Notes: a model not told the origin generated them from the sequence alone. A stretch of DNA of 64,000 nt from Alphaproteobacteria bacterium UBA1301 (GCA_002307725.1 DBUB01000005.1:32106-96105), one strand, 5' to 3'; shown: positions 51,469 through 60,379, counted from the stretch's first letter. Numbers and translations: made by a program.

Positions 51469-53039
51469 CTTTGGCGCGCAAACGGAATGCTGAACACGGC
51501 CGCCAGGGTCAAAATCGCGACCACCGCCCAAGCGTCGTTCATGGCCGCAACAAACGCGGCGCGGTTGACCATGGGCTCGAGAATGCTCTGGGTGACGGCG
51601 TCGATTGGACCCGGGCCCCGGTCGGCAAACAACCTTAGCGGAATGCCGACGAATTTCGCCGTCGCCATGTCGCCGTCCATCAGGCGCTGCACGATCGCCG
51701 TCGCGTGAACCGGCGCGCGGCCGTAGATAATACTGTCGATCAGCGCAATGCCGATGGCCCCGCCGAGATTGCGCATCAGATTGAAAAGACCGCTGGCATC
51801 AGGCACGGCCGCCGTCTTGAGGTGGCCCAGCGCCAGACGCGTCGGCGGCAATAAGCAAAACATGATCGCCACGCCGCGGATGATCTGAGGCCAGAACATG
51901 CCAGCAAAGTCGGTTTCCGGCGTCTGGAAGGCGCTGAGACCGAGGCCCGTCGCGAACAGCAGAAAGCCCAACGTCGTCAACAGGCGGGCGCCCATCCGGC
52001 GTTCGAGGAAAACGGCGAGCGGTGCCGTCGCCAGTTGGGCGATGCCCGTCACCAGCATGACCCTGCCGATCTCAAGCGCCTCGTGGCCGCGTGCAAACGC
52101 CAGGAACACCGGCATCATATAGACGGAGCCGAACAAGCCGATACCGAGCACAAAACTGAGCAGGCAGCCGACCGCGAACATCGGGTCCGCCAAGGTGCGA
52201 AGCTCGACGACCGGCTTGCAGCGGCCGAGCGTGCGGCGCGCAAACCCGACGCCGCTCGCCAGCGACAGCGCCAGCAGGCCGCACACCATGGGCGACAGCC
52301 AGCCGCGGTCGGGCGCTTCCTTGAGAGCAATTTCCAGCGCGGCAAGCGCCAATGCCATGAACGCAATCGACAGGATGTCGAGCGAGCGAACCTCGCGGAG
52401 CGCTGGTTTTTCCACCGGCAGCAGCCACACCGTCGCCACGGCCGACAGAATTCCCGGCACAACGTTGATGAGAAACAGCCAATGCCAGCTATAGGTCTCG
52501 GTGATCCAGCCCCCGACAATTGGACCTACGGTAGGAGCGAGCACGGCCAGGACACCGCCGATCGTGGTGGCGATACCCTGCAGCCGCGGCGGAAACAGCA
52601 CAAACACGGCGGTGAACACCGCCGGGATCAACGTCCCGCCCGAGAAGCCCTGCACCACCCGCCACCCCATCAGCATGGCAAAGCTGGTGCTGACCGCACA
52701 GCCGATGGACGCCAGCGTGAAAATCGAGACGGTGATGATGAACATCCAGCGCATGGTCAGCAGCCGGGTCAGAAATCCCGTCAGCGGAATCGCGATGACT
52801 TCGGCGACGAGATAGGCGGTCTGGAGCCAGCTCATCTGGTCGCGCGCGATGCCGAGGGCGCCCTGGATGGTCGGCAGCGAGGTGGCGACTACCTGTATAT
52901 CGAGGATCGCCATGAACATGCCGACGCACATCATGGCAAAACCGGCCCAAGTGGCGAGCGGGACCTTATCCTCGTCGCTAGGTATTGGACGCTCCTTTGA
53001 GGGCGGCGTTTTCAGCGGAAATGCGGATGTACAGAACAA
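51441..53039 (-). CDS. DHA2 (EmrB/QacA) family MFS exporter
   Basis: 532 residues, about 14 helices. FMAILDIQVVATSLPTIQGALGI is the DHA2 helix-1 signature; GFLTRLLTMRWMFI is motif A; WRVVQGFSGGTLIPAVFTAVF and GPIVGGWITETYSWHWLFLIN follow. The start is a TTG at 53039 because no ATG exists before helix 1; this makes it overlap the methyltransferase gene by 62 bp. It is the last gene of the PKS operon and may export the product. Confidence 0.85.
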   Translation of the reverse strand: MFCTSAFPLKTPPSKERPIPSDEDKVPLATWAGFAMMCVGMFMAILDIQVVATSLPTIQGALGIARDQMSWLQTAYLVAEVIAIPLTGFLTRLLTMRWMFIITVSIFTLASIGCAVSTSFAMLMGWRVVQGFSGGTLIPAVFTAVFVLFPPRLQGIATTIGGVLAVLAPTVGPIVGGWITETYSWHWLFLINVVPGILSAVATVWLLPVEKPALREVRSLDILSIAFMALALAALEIALKEAPDRGWLSPMVCGLLALSLASGVGFARRTLGRCKPVVELRTLADPMFAVGCLLSFVLGIGLFGSVYMMPVFLAFARGHEALEIGRVMLVTGIAQLATAPLAVFLERRMGARLLTTLGFLLFATGLGLSAFQTPETDFAGMFWPQIIRGVAIMFCLLPPTRLALGHLKTAAVPDASGLFNLMRNLGGAIGIALIDSIIYGRAPVHATAIVQRLMDGDMATAKFVGIPLRLFADRGPGPIDAVTQSILEPMVNRAAFVAAMNDAWAVVAILTLAAVFSIPFARQSQSVREKDG

Positions 53040-53475
53040 TGCCGTTCAGGATCGAAAACGCCACGGCATAGAGCGGCAGCCCAAAGACGAGCGGCAGCAC
53101 CGCGATCTCGCCAGCGACCACCGTATAATTGGGATGTTTCAGAAAGCGATAAGGACCGTTCGTCACCAAGGGCGCTCCCGGCAGGATGATGATACGGGTT
53201 GTCCAGCACGGCCCCAAGGTGGCCAATACCCATACCCGCAGAACCTGGAGCGCGGCGAATAGCGCCAGCCATGCCCATTCGATCGGGCGATTCCAAGCGA
53301 TCAGCCACAAGCCTCCGAGCCATATCGCATGCAGCGCGACGACCAGCCGGTAGTGTTCGGGCGCGAATTCCACGGCACCTTGGCCGATGAGCTGCGCGGT
53401 GTTGCGCCTCGCCAGAACCAGTTCCGCCAACCGTTCGGCGGTGACGAAGCCAAGCAGGAGAATAGCGCCGATCAA
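52978..53475 (-). CDS. isoprenylcysteine carboxyl methyltransferase-like protein
   Basis: 165 residues, membrane protein with about four helices. Signature APLVTNGPYRFLKHPNYTVVAGEI and RISAENAAL match the ICMT family. In bacterial type III PKS clusters such proteins O-methylate alkylresorcinols or alkylpyrones. The ATG overlaps the PKS stop by 4 bases (ATGA), so translation is coupled. Confidence 0.9.
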   Translation of the reverse strand: MIGAILLLGFVTAERLAELVLARRNTAQLIGQGAVEFAPEHYRLVVALHAIWLGGLWLIAWNRPIEWAWLALFAALQVLRVWVLATLGPCWTTRIIILPGAPLVTNGPYRFLKHPNYTVVAGEIAVLPLVFGLPLYAVAFSILNGIVLYIRISAENAALKGASNT

Positions 53476-54524
53476 GCGGCGCGCTTCAGCGCGACGCAGC
53501 TTGCGCTGAACCCAGGTCCCATCGCCGTCACCACCGCGCGCGACGGCAGACCCTTTTGCAGCATGCGGTCGAGCACAAATAGCACCGTCGGCGCCGACAT
53601 GTTGCCGTATTCACGCAGGATCTCGCGTTCATGGTCGAGGCCGCCCTGCGGGATACCCAAGGCCTGCTCCAGCGCAACAACGACTTTGGTGCCACCGGGA
53701 TGGCAAACAAAGCGATCCACCTCATCCATCCGGATTTTGGCGCGCTCAAGAATTCCCGCCACCGCCGGTCCCATATTGGCCTCGGCAAACGACGGGATCG
53801 CCTGCGCGAAAATCACTTCAAAGCCCTCGCCATCCAGATCCCAGCCCATGATATCGAGCGTATTTGGCCAGCTATGTTCGCCGGCCGCTTCCACTTCGGC
53901 GATCCCCCCCGCGCCGGCGCGCAAGATGCACGCGGCGGCGCCATCCCCGAACAGGGCACAGGCGACGATGCCCGCCTTGGTGAGTTGATCCATGCGAAAC
54001 GCGAGCGTGCAAAGCTCCACCACAACCAAGAGGACGTTGCAGCCGGGTTGCGCCCTGGCCAAGCGCGCCGCAATCGCGAAGCCGGAGACGCCGCCCGCAC
54101 AGCCCAGGCCAAACACTGGAACCCGCTGGATGTCGTCACGAAATCCCATCGCTTGGGCGGCCCGCGCCTCCAGACTTGGCGTCGCAATGCCAGTGGACGA
54201 GACGGTGACGACAACATCAATCTCGTCCGCATCGAGCCCAGCTGCGTCGAGTGCCTTGTTGGCGGCCTCGATGAACAAGCCCTGCGCAACGTCAAGATAC
54301 ACTGCCGTTCTTTCCTTCCAGCCGTGTGGCTTGGCGTACCATTCGATCGGCTGGGCCGCGTGCCGCTTGTGGATTCCGGCCGTCAAGAACACCGGCGCCA
54401 TGCGATCGAAGGCGGCATAGCGCTTGCCGAACATCTCCCGGGCAGCCACTGCAACATCTTCCTGATACAGGATGTGCGCAGGCACCGCGGTTGCGAGCGA
54501 AACCAGCTTTGCTGTTTGGTTCAA
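53472..54524 (-). CDS. type III polyketide synthase
   Basis: 350 residues, chalcone-synthase fold. Catalytic Cys142 in FGLGCAGGVSGFA, His275 in FVCHPGGTK and Asn308 in YGNMSAPTVLFVL are all present. Bacterial members load a fatty acyl-CoA and extend it with malonyl-CoA to alkylresorcinols or alkylpyrones. The following methyltransferase and exporter support a small lipid product. Product not determinable. Confidence 0.95.
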   Translation of the reverse strand: MNQTAKLVSLATAVPAHILYQEDVAVAAREMFGKRYAAFDRMAPVFLTAGIHKRHAAQPIEWYAKPHGWKERTAVYLDVAQGLFIEAANKALDAAGLDADEIDVVVTVSSTGIATPSLEARAAQAMGFRDDIQRVPVFGLGCAGGVSGFAIAARLARAQPGCNVLLVVVELCTLAFRMDQLTKAGIVACALFGDGAAACILRAGAGGIAEVEAAGEHSWPNTLDIMGWDLDGEGFEVIFAQAIPSFAEANMGPAVAGILERAKIRMDEVDRFVCHPGGTKVVVALEQALGIPQGGLDHEREILREYGNMSAPTVLFVLDRMLQKGLPSRAVVTAMGPGFSASCVALKRAA

Positions 54525-54626
54525 GTGGTAGCCTCTCGCGGTCGGAAAGAACCGGCTGTTGCTGTAATGACAAAACGAGCGCGTCGCCGCGCGGCGGTTG
54601 ACCGTGACATAAGCGGAAGCTTCTGG

Positions 54627-54980
54627 CTACCGCCGGCTGGCCACACCGACGATCGCGCCGAGAAGCGCGCCGGCGCCGATCGACCAAGCGAGCGCGGAAA
54701 GCGGCTGGGCGCGTATCGACTTGCGCGCCGACTCCAGATTGCCGCTTGCCCAATCGTCCACATCATGGACGGCGTGCGCGGCCGTTTCTTCGGCGAGACG
54801 GTAAGCGCCGTGCGCCACATCTTCGGCCTTACGCAGGGCGAGATGGACGCGATTGTCCGCAATACCCTCGACATCGCCGGCAACTTTCTTCATGTCGCCT
54901 TCCAATGTCTCGAGTTCCGAGCGCAACGCGCCCAAGCGTGAGTCCAATTTGTCGGCGTTTTTTTTGGTACGGTCAGCCAT
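54627..54980 (-). CDS. DUF883 (ElaB/YqjD-like) membrane-anchored protein
   Basis: 117 residues: a long helical region MADRTKKNADKLDSRLGALRSELETLEGDMKKVAG then QPLSALAWSIGAGALLGAIVGVASRR, a C-terminal membrane segment with the glycine-zipper type DUF883 ending. Such proteins tether to the inner membrane and, in E. coli, some bind ribosomes in stationary phase. It is 100 bp upstream of the PKS operon on the same strand. Confidence 0.85.
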   Translation of the reverse strand: MADRTKKNADKLDSRLGALRSELETLEGDMKKVAGDVEGIADNRVHLALRKAEDVAHGAYRLAEETAAHAVHDVDDWASGNLESARKSIRAQPLSALAWSIGAGALLGAIVGVASRR

Positions 54981-55139
54981 GGGTCTTTTCCATTCGTTTG
55001 GGGTTGATTGATGTGGTCAGCCTGCGGGTCACCACCGGCTGATGATCGGCAAAACGTTCTGGCGTGTGTTGCACTAACGGCGCCCGTGGCCCGTCAGCGG
55101 ATTTCGGCGTACACGCGAAGCGCAAACGCGTGGCGCGGT

Positions 55140-55352
55140 CTAGGATCGTTCACCCATATGGCGACGAAGCATCGATCGCATCGGCGGGCGGCCTTCAGGC
55201 CGTTGTAGTTCATCATCCTCATCGTCATCGTCGTCTACGCCACGAGCTTTCATACTGCGGCTCCGTGACGACGCGCTTTCTCCTCCTGCAACGCACAATT
55301 TGGAGGCGATATCGAGCATTTGAGGGCTACGGTGTTGATCGCTTTTGTTCAC
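55140..55352 (-). CDS. small hypothetical protein with acidic run, GTG start
   Basis: 70 residues from a GTG at 55352 with a GGAGGT site 4-5 bases upstream, which decides the start. It has MLDIASKLCVAGG, then DDDDDEDDELQRP, then a basic end RSMLRRHMGERS. No family is recognised. It may be real given the ribosome site. Confidence 0.45.
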   Translation of the reverse strand: MNKSDQHRSPQMLDIASKLCVAGGESASSRSRSMKARGVDDDDDEDDELQRPEGRPPMRSMLRRHMGERS

Positions 55353-55585
55353 AGAGACCTCCACAAAAAATGCCAAGCACGGGCTGCCGGAGAAAGGAAC
55401 ACCACGCCGGACGCAGACACCGCGCAGGCGACCGTCCTCCAAAACATGTCATTTGCCAAATCGGGCGTGAAGGCTCGGAATATACTCAGCGCATGATGAG
55501 GCGGGGGACTCCGCAAACCATGATAGCCTTCACTTACCTAAAGATAGGAAAACCTGCGCGGACGGTCGCCCGCGCAGCTTGAAAT

Positions 55586-56071
55586 TCAAGGCGTATGCTT
55601 CAGACTGATCGAACCGATACCTGCAGCCACATTCAGGCCCTTGTTGCCCGACACGCTGAGCGGCTGCAGCGAGAACGCTTTGTCGAAGCCGCCGACCAAC
55701 ACATTTGCGCCGACGCCGACACCGGCGGTAGCACCCGCGCTGACACCAACATAATCGCCATCCAGTGCACCTGGGCGCACATCGGACGTCGGCGCCACGA
55801 CTTCCCAAACCAGCACACCGCCCTCGGTATAACCGATGTCGACGCCGAACTTGGAAATTGAGCCCGTATAGTGAACGGCTTTCTTGTCGTTCTGACGGAA
55901 AACGCAGCGCAGATCCTTGGTGGACCCGAAGACAAATCCCCAGCCGCTGGCGACGCCACACGTCAATTCACCAACCTTTACGCCATGCGTAGCGGCCTCA
56001 GCCGAACCTGCAAATGCGAACGCACCGAGCATTGTGGCGCTCAACATCAAACAGCGGATTGACTTTTTCAT
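55586..56071 (-). CDS. DUF992 secreted protein
   Basis: 161 residues from the ATG at 56071 (AGGAG 8 bases upstream). Signal peptide MKKSIRCLMLSATMLGAFAFAGSAEA. Mature part: VGELTCGVASGWGFVFGSTKDLRCVF and YTGSISKFGVDIGYTEGGVLVWEVVAPTSDV, then GVSAGATAGVGVGANVLVGG, the DUF992 pattern. Two cysteines could form a disulphide. An envelope protein of unknown role found in alphaproteobacteria. Confidence 0.92.
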   Translation of the reverse strand: MKKSIRCLMLSATMLGAFAFAGSAEAATHGVKVGELTCGVASGWGFVFGSTKDLRCVFRQNDKKAVHYTGSISKFGVDIGYTEGGVLVWEVVAPTSDVRPGALDGDYVGVSAGATAGVGVGANVLVGGFDKAFSLQPLSVSGNKGLNVAAGIGSISLKHTP

Positions 56072-56180
56072 CAAAGAACTCCTGTTTCGTCAAATTGGCA
56101 TAGGGGCCGGGATGACCCGTATGTATTGCGATCCGCACGTCTAAAGCGCGCGCGATCAATGCAGATGGACAGCGCAGTGC

Positions 56181-57008
56181 TTACGCCAGACGTGGCGCGC
56201 TGCCGGCGGATGGAATATGCGTGACACCTGCGCTGGCGGCCGTCTTGCCGGCGGTATCGAGGATCTCAAGGAACGGCTTGATGATGTCGATCGGCATCGG
56301 GAAGATCACCGTGGAATTCTGTTCGGCGCCGATCTCCGTCAGAGTCTGCAGGTAGCGGAGCTGCATCGCAGCCGGATTGCTGCCGAGAATCTTGGCGGCA
56401 TTGACCAGCGTTTGCGACGCTTGGAATTCGGCCTCCGCATGGATGACCTTGGCGCGCCGGTCGCGCTCGGCCTCGGCCTGCTTGGCAATGGCCCGCACCA
56501 TGTTTTCCGTGAGCTCGACGGTTCTGATCTCGACGTTGCTGACCTTAATTCCCCAGGTTTCGGTCTGGGCGTCCAGAATGCTTTGCACGTCGGTGCTGAG
56601 TTTTTTCCGTTCGGACAGCATCTCATCGAGTTCATGCTGGCCGAGCACGGCGCGCAAGGTTGTCTGCGCCAGCATGTTTGTGGCGGGAAGATACTGCTGA
56701 ACCTGGATGATCGCGTGTTCCGGATTGACGACGTTGAAGTAGAGCACCGCGTCCACCTTCATCGAAACGTTGTCGCGCGAAATAACGTCCTGGCTCGGTA
56801 TTTCGATGACTTGAATGCGCAAATCCACGCGCACCATTTCCTGGATGAAGGGAATAAGAAGCACCAGGCCGGGACCCTTAACCTTCTGAAAGCGCCCCAG
56901 TGTGAAGACCACGGCACGCTCGTATTCGCGTAAGATCTTGACGCCCATCGTCGCCAAGACAAACGCCACGACCACCACGACCGGAACGACGAATACAGAG
57001 GATGACAT
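56181..57008 (-). CDS. slipin (SPFH/stomatin-like) membrane protein
   Basis: 275 residues from the ATG at 57008 (GGGAG 9 bases upstream). N-terminal membrane segment FVVPVVVVVAFVLATMG, then the SPFH domain: ILREYERAVVFTLGRFQKVKGPGLVLLIPF, ISRDNVSMKVDAVLYFNVVNP, TLRAVLGQHELDEMLSER. The coiled EAERDRRAKVIHAEAEFQAS helix follows. Bacterial slipins form membrane microdomain scaffolds. It usually pairs with an NfeD protein, which is not seen here. Confidence 0.95.
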   Translation of the reverse strand: MSSSVFVVPVVVVVAFVLATMGVKILREYERAVVFTLGRFQKVKGPGLVLLIPFIQEMVRVDLRIQVIEIPSQDVISRDNVSMKVDAVLYFNVVNPEHAIIQVQQYLPATNMLAQTTLRAVLGQHELDEMLSERKKLSTDVQSILDAQTETWGIKVSNVEIRTVELTENMVRAIAKQAEAERDRRAKVIHAEAEFQASQTLVNAAKILGSNPAAMQLRYLQTLTEIGAEQNSTVIFPMPIDIIKPFLEILDTAGKTAASAGVTHIPSAGSAPRLA

Positions 57009-57208
57009 GGCATTGCTCCCTTCAGAGGGCAGTTGCAGAGTCACCGCAACATACAAAACGACGCTGCCGAAGTGCTTCATTCGAACACACTCGGCATGTA
57101 CCGCGTCTGGCTAGCGAGGCTTAAGCGCAAAATGGCAGCCGACAAGATATGGGAACAGGCTCGGAAACTACTCAACCGTTCTGCAGCGGCCGATATTTTC
57201 CAGCGCGT

Positions 57209-57394
57209 TCATGCTGACCTTAAGGAAAGTTGGAGGGGACGTTGTTCCGCCAGCTCCGGGGAAACATCCAAAATCGTATAGCCGAGACGCTCCAGGTGGC
57301 GAATGTGCGCTACCGCCGAGGATTCCGTTTGAACGACCATCTTGGTTACGCTGTGGGCCGTTTCGGGGCGCCGGTATCGAATGGTGTATGCCAT
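57209..57394 (-). CDS. small hypothetical protein, paralogue of 51271-51468
   Basis: 61 residues from the ATG at 57394 with GAGGT upstream. MAYTIRYRRPETAHSVTKMVVQTESSAVAHIRHLERLGYTILDVSPE. The shared R-P-x, A-x-x-I-R-H-L and G-Y-T-I-x-D positions link it to the gene at 51271. Unknown function. A 21-bp motif at 57515-57535 lies upstream, in the same relative orientation as for the paralogue. Confidence 0.6.
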   Translation of the reverse strand: MAYTIRYRRPETAHSVTKMVVQTESSAVAHIRHLERLGYTILDVSPELAEQRPLQLSLRSA

Positions 57395-57737
57395 GCAGAC
57401 CTCAACGTTGTTTGCAGTCCTCAATCCTACGGGACACAACACGCTCGCTGGCCTGATGGTTCGCATGCATCTGGGGCGAAGTGCGAATCCTGGCACCGCC
57501 TACAATTTGCAGACAGGATCGGAATCTACTCAGGCCGGTGCGTCCAGCTTCCCGCTAGTCAACTCCTAGAAAAATCCTCCGTTTCACGGGTACCGCGGGC
57601 TTCAAGCATACCTTCAAACCGATTTGAGTAATTTCCGACGCTACCGTCGGCCGGCGCGCCTCCTATGCTGATGGCGTGGCGCAGTCCGACGCAATGCGGC
57701 GCGAGACTCTTGCCGGTTTGGCAATCAGGAGAATATT
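57395..57737. other. intergenic between small paralogue and hdeD-like gene
   Basis: Contains the shared 21-bp motif at 57515-57535 and otherwise no gene or clear hairpin. The hdeD-like promoter is expected near 57640-57720. Confidence 0.4.
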
Positions 57738-58328
57738 GTGAGTGTTATGAACCCTGTTCGCGAGGCTGTCCGCCGTATTCGGGTCGAGCATACGCTCGAA
57801 GCCCATTGGCGGCTGTTTCTGTTCGAAGGCATCGGACTTATCGCGCTGGGCATTGCGGCACTGATCCTGCCGCCGCTCGCCAGCATCGGGATTGCCGTCA
57901 TCATCGGCTGGCTGCTCATTTTTGGCGGCGTCTTCGGGCTTTTGACCACGCTTGTCGGCCGCCATGCTCCTGGTTTCCGGTGGTCGCTGGCGTCGTCGCT
58001 CATCGCCATCATTGCCGGTGTGCTGTTGTTCGGCTGGCCAGCGGTCGGGGCCTTGTCGCTGACCATGATCCTGACGGTGTTTCTGCTGGCCGATGGCCTC
58101 GCCACACTCATGATGGCGCTGGAATATCGCCGGGCGCTGCACAGCCGATGGGGCTGGCTATTGGTCAATGGCGTGCTCGATCTCGTCTTGGCCACCATCA
58201 TTCTCGTTGCTCTGCCCGCGTCGGCGTTGTGGGCGGTCGGGATCATTGTCGGCATCGATCTGGTGTTCGGCGGAACGTCTCTGGTTGCGCTTTCGCTGGC
58301 CGCTCACCGCAAGGCGATGGCCGCTTAG
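57738..58328 (+). CDS. HdeD family acid-resistance-like membrane protein
   Basis: 196 residues from a GTG at 57738, chosen for AGGAG 6 bases upstream; ATG 57747 is an alternative. Six short membrane helices in three pairs, e.g. LFLFEGIGLIALGIAALILPP and LLVNGVLDLVLATIILVALP, the DUF308/HdeD repeat pattern. HdeD is linked to acid resistance in E. coli. It is immediately upstream of a DnaJ-like gene. Confidence 0.92.
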   Translation: MSVMNPVREAVRRIRVEHTLEAHWRLFLFEGIGLIALGIAALILPPLASIGIAVIIGWLLIFGGVFGLLTTLVGRHAPGFRWSLASSLIAIIAGVLLFGWPAVGALSLTMILTVFLLADGLATLMMALEYRRALHSRWGWLLVNGVLDLVLATIILVALPASALWAVGIIVGIDLVFGGTSLVALSLAAHRKAMAA

Positions 58329-58329
58329 A

Positions 58330-59244
58330 TTGGACGATCCCTACAAAACCCTTGGCGTCGCCAAAGACGCCAGCCAGGCCGACATTCGCCGGGCTTACCG
58401 CAAGCTGGCCAAGAAGCATCATCCCGACCTCAACCCCGGCAATGCCAAAGCCGAGGACATCTTCAAGCGCGTCTCGGCCGCCAACGAGCTGCTGTCCGAT
58501 GCCAAAACGCGCGGCCAATTCGACCGCGGCGAGATCGACGCCGCCGGGCACGAGCGCGCCCCCGAGCCCGATTATCGCAACCATGCCGAAGGCGACGCCG
58601 GCCGCCGCTACAGCCGTGCAGGCGCGGGCGGCTGGAGCGACGAAGAGTTCGGCGACCTTTTCAGCTCCATGTTCAACGGTGCCGGGCGCGCCGGTCCGCC
58701 ACGGCCCACTCGCGGCCAGGATGAACACTATGCATTACAAACAAGTTTCCTCGATGCCGTCAATGGCACCACCAGCCGGTTGACGCTGCCGGACGGGCGC
58801 ACGCTGGATGTCAAAATTCCTCCGGGGTCGGCGGACGGCCAGACACTGCGGCTGCACGATCAGGGCGAACCGGGCCAGAACGGCGGCCCGCGCGGCGACG
58901 CGCTGATCGAAATTCACGTCGCGCCGCATCCCTTCTTCACCCGCGAGGGCCAAGACATCCGCCTCGAACTGCCGGTGACACTGGCCGAAGCGGTGCTGGG
59001 CGGCCCGGTGGAAGTGCCGACGCCCGCCGGTCCGGTGCGTATGACGATTGCGCCGGGCTCCGACAGCGGCACCCAATTCCGGCTGCGCGGCCGGGGCGTT
59101 CCGGCCCATGGCGGCCTCACCGCGGGCCAGCTTTATGCCAAATTGCGCGTCGTGATCGGCCCGCCCGATGCGGCGCTCACCGACTTCCTGCGCGCCTGGA
59201 AGCCCGAGCATCCGGTCAGCCCCCGGCAAGCGCCAAGCAAGTGA
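58330..59244 (+). CDS. DnaJ/CbpA-like co-chaperone
   Basis: 304 residues from a TTG at 58330, one base after the HdeD stop codon; no ATG exists in the J domain. J domain DPYKTLGVAKDASQADIRRAYRKLAKKHHPDLNPG with HPD intact at about 32-34. A Gly/Arg-rich linker, then the C-terminal substrate-binding domains (TLDVKIPPGSADGQTLRLHDQGEPG, LELPVTLAEAVLGGPVEVPTPAGPV). No zinc-finger domain, so CbpA type. It stimulates DnaK. Confidence 0.93.
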   Translation: MDDPYKTLGVAKDASQADIRRAYRKLAKKHHPDLNPGNAKAEDIFKRVSAANELLSDAKTRGQFDRGEIDAAGHERAPEPDYRNHAEGDAGRRYSRAGAGGWSDEEFGDLFSSMFNGAGRAGPPRPTRGQDEHYALQTSFLDAVNGTTSRLTLPDGRTLDVKIPPGSADGQTLRLHDQGEPGQNGGPRGDALIEIHVAPHPFFTREGQDIRLELPVTLAEAVLGGPVEVPTPAGPVRMTIAPGSDSGTQFRLRGRGVPAHGGLTAGQLYAKLRVVIGPPDAALTDFLRAWKPEHPVSPRQAPSK

Positions 59245-59260
59245 CGGAGAAACCCAAGTG

Positions 59261-59587
59261 ATGAATATCGAAATCGTCGTCGCCCAAGTGCCCGGCTTGC
59301 AACGCCCGGATCTGGAGCGCTGGGTTGCCAACGAATGGGTCAAGCCCGACCAGCACGACGGCGAATACGAATTCTACGATATCGATGTCGCCCGCGCCCG
59401 GCTCATTCGCGATCTGCGCGACGAGATGGAGGTCAACGAGGCGGCGCTGCCGGTGGTGCTGTCGCTGCTCGATCAACTGTACGACCTGCGCCGCCGCATG
59501 CACGAGATCAGCGACGCCATCGACCATACCGTGCCCGAGGAGGTGCGCCAGAAGCTGGCCGCGCACCTGGCCAAGCGCGGAGGCTAG
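59261..59587 (+). CDS. chaperone modulator CbpM-like protein
   Basis: 108 residues from the ATG at 59261, GGAG about 10 bases upstream. LERWVANEWVKPDQ, EFYDIDVARARLIRDLRDEMEVNEAALPVVLSLLDQLYDLRRRM match the CbpM/MerR-like dimeric family that inhibits CbpA. Directly after the cbpA-like gene, the usual arrangement. Confidence 0.9.
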   Translation: MNIEIVVAQVPGLQRPDLERWVANEWVKPDQHDGEYEFYDIDVARARLIRDLRDEMEVNEAALPVVLSLLDQLYDLRRRMHEISDAIDHTVPEEVRQKLAAHLAKRGG

Positions 59588-59919
59588 ACGGCGAAGGCGA
59601 AACGAACGGACACGGGCGCGAACGCTTCGGACATATAATTGTCCAACGGAAATTTGCGCTCCCCCCTCCCCCCCACCTTTTCTACCCTCTGCCCGAGCCT
59701 GCCAGAATCGAATTCGAATCCTTCCAAACTGATCCGAACCCGTTGCACCACAAACAAAATCAACGCGCTACCAGAGCCGGTTCAGGACGCACCGAAGCGC
59801 TCCGGTCACAACACGCGCAACCGATACTCAATCCCAGATGCACAAGCCAAACAGCGGGCGTGCGCGGCACGCCAATTCTTATATGTAGGGACGATTTGTG
59901 GAACGGCAAGCGGGGCGGC
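59588..59919. other. intergenic region, nothing recognised
   Basis: About 330 bp without coding character, C-rich near 59660-59690 and A+T-richer further right. No hairpin or RNA gene recognised. Confidence 0.4.
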
Positions 59920-60204
59920 TCAGACCGCGTTCAACCGCGCCATCTCAGCATCGAATTCCAGACACAACTGCGCGGCTTCATCCTTCGGCAGCCAGTTGGA
60001 CATCTGCGGAAACACGACTTGGTAAAAGCCGACGTCGTCTTCCGTCCATGGCATGATCTTGGCGGCGCGCAACTCGGCTAACAACCCCAGCATCTCAGCC
60101 CGCACCTCTTCCGGATCGGCACTGACGCCCTGCGACGGACGGTCCTCGAACGTCTCCGGCTGTTCGTCCGGGATGAAGAGGTCTGGCTGGCGGCGTGAGG
60201 GCAT
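59920..60204 (-). CDS. conserved hypothetical protein
   Basis: 94 residues MPSRRQPDLFIPDEQPETFEDRP, then VRAEMLGLLAELRAAKIMPWTEDDVGFYQVVFPQMSNWLPKDEAAQLCLEFDAEMARL. Mostly helical, soluble, no named domain that I can identify; its look suggests a regulatory small protein. It marks the left edge of the A+T-rich toxin region. Confidence 0.65.
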   Translation of the reverse strand: MPSRRQPDLFIPDEQPETFEDRPSQGVSADPEEVRAEMLGLLAELRAAKIMPWTEDDVGFYQVVFPQMSNWLPKDEAAQLCLEFDAEMARLNAV

Positions 60205-60308
60205 CAGATACCACCAATTTCTAGTCAGATATAATGTCCTGCGAAGCCCAAATCGGCCAAAGACCCAGCGGTATGCAAACGGAACCCGAGCTCATGTCGG
60301 CTGCCAAT

Positions 60309-60356
60309 ATTGCACATTGATTTCATGTTGTTGACTTTATGAAATCAATGTGCAAT
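60309..60356. promoter_or_regulatory. 18-bp perfect inverted repeat upstream of the RES operon
   Basis: Arms ATTGCACATTGATTTCAT (60309-60326) and its exact complement (60339-60356), 12-base centre. It ends 24 bases upstream of the first operon gene's start codon. A TTGACT-like -35 box overlaps the centre. Likely operator for the Xre antitoxin, hence autoregulation. Confidence 0.65.
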
Positions 60357-60379
60357 TCTACTTCCAATGGAGGGCCCCC

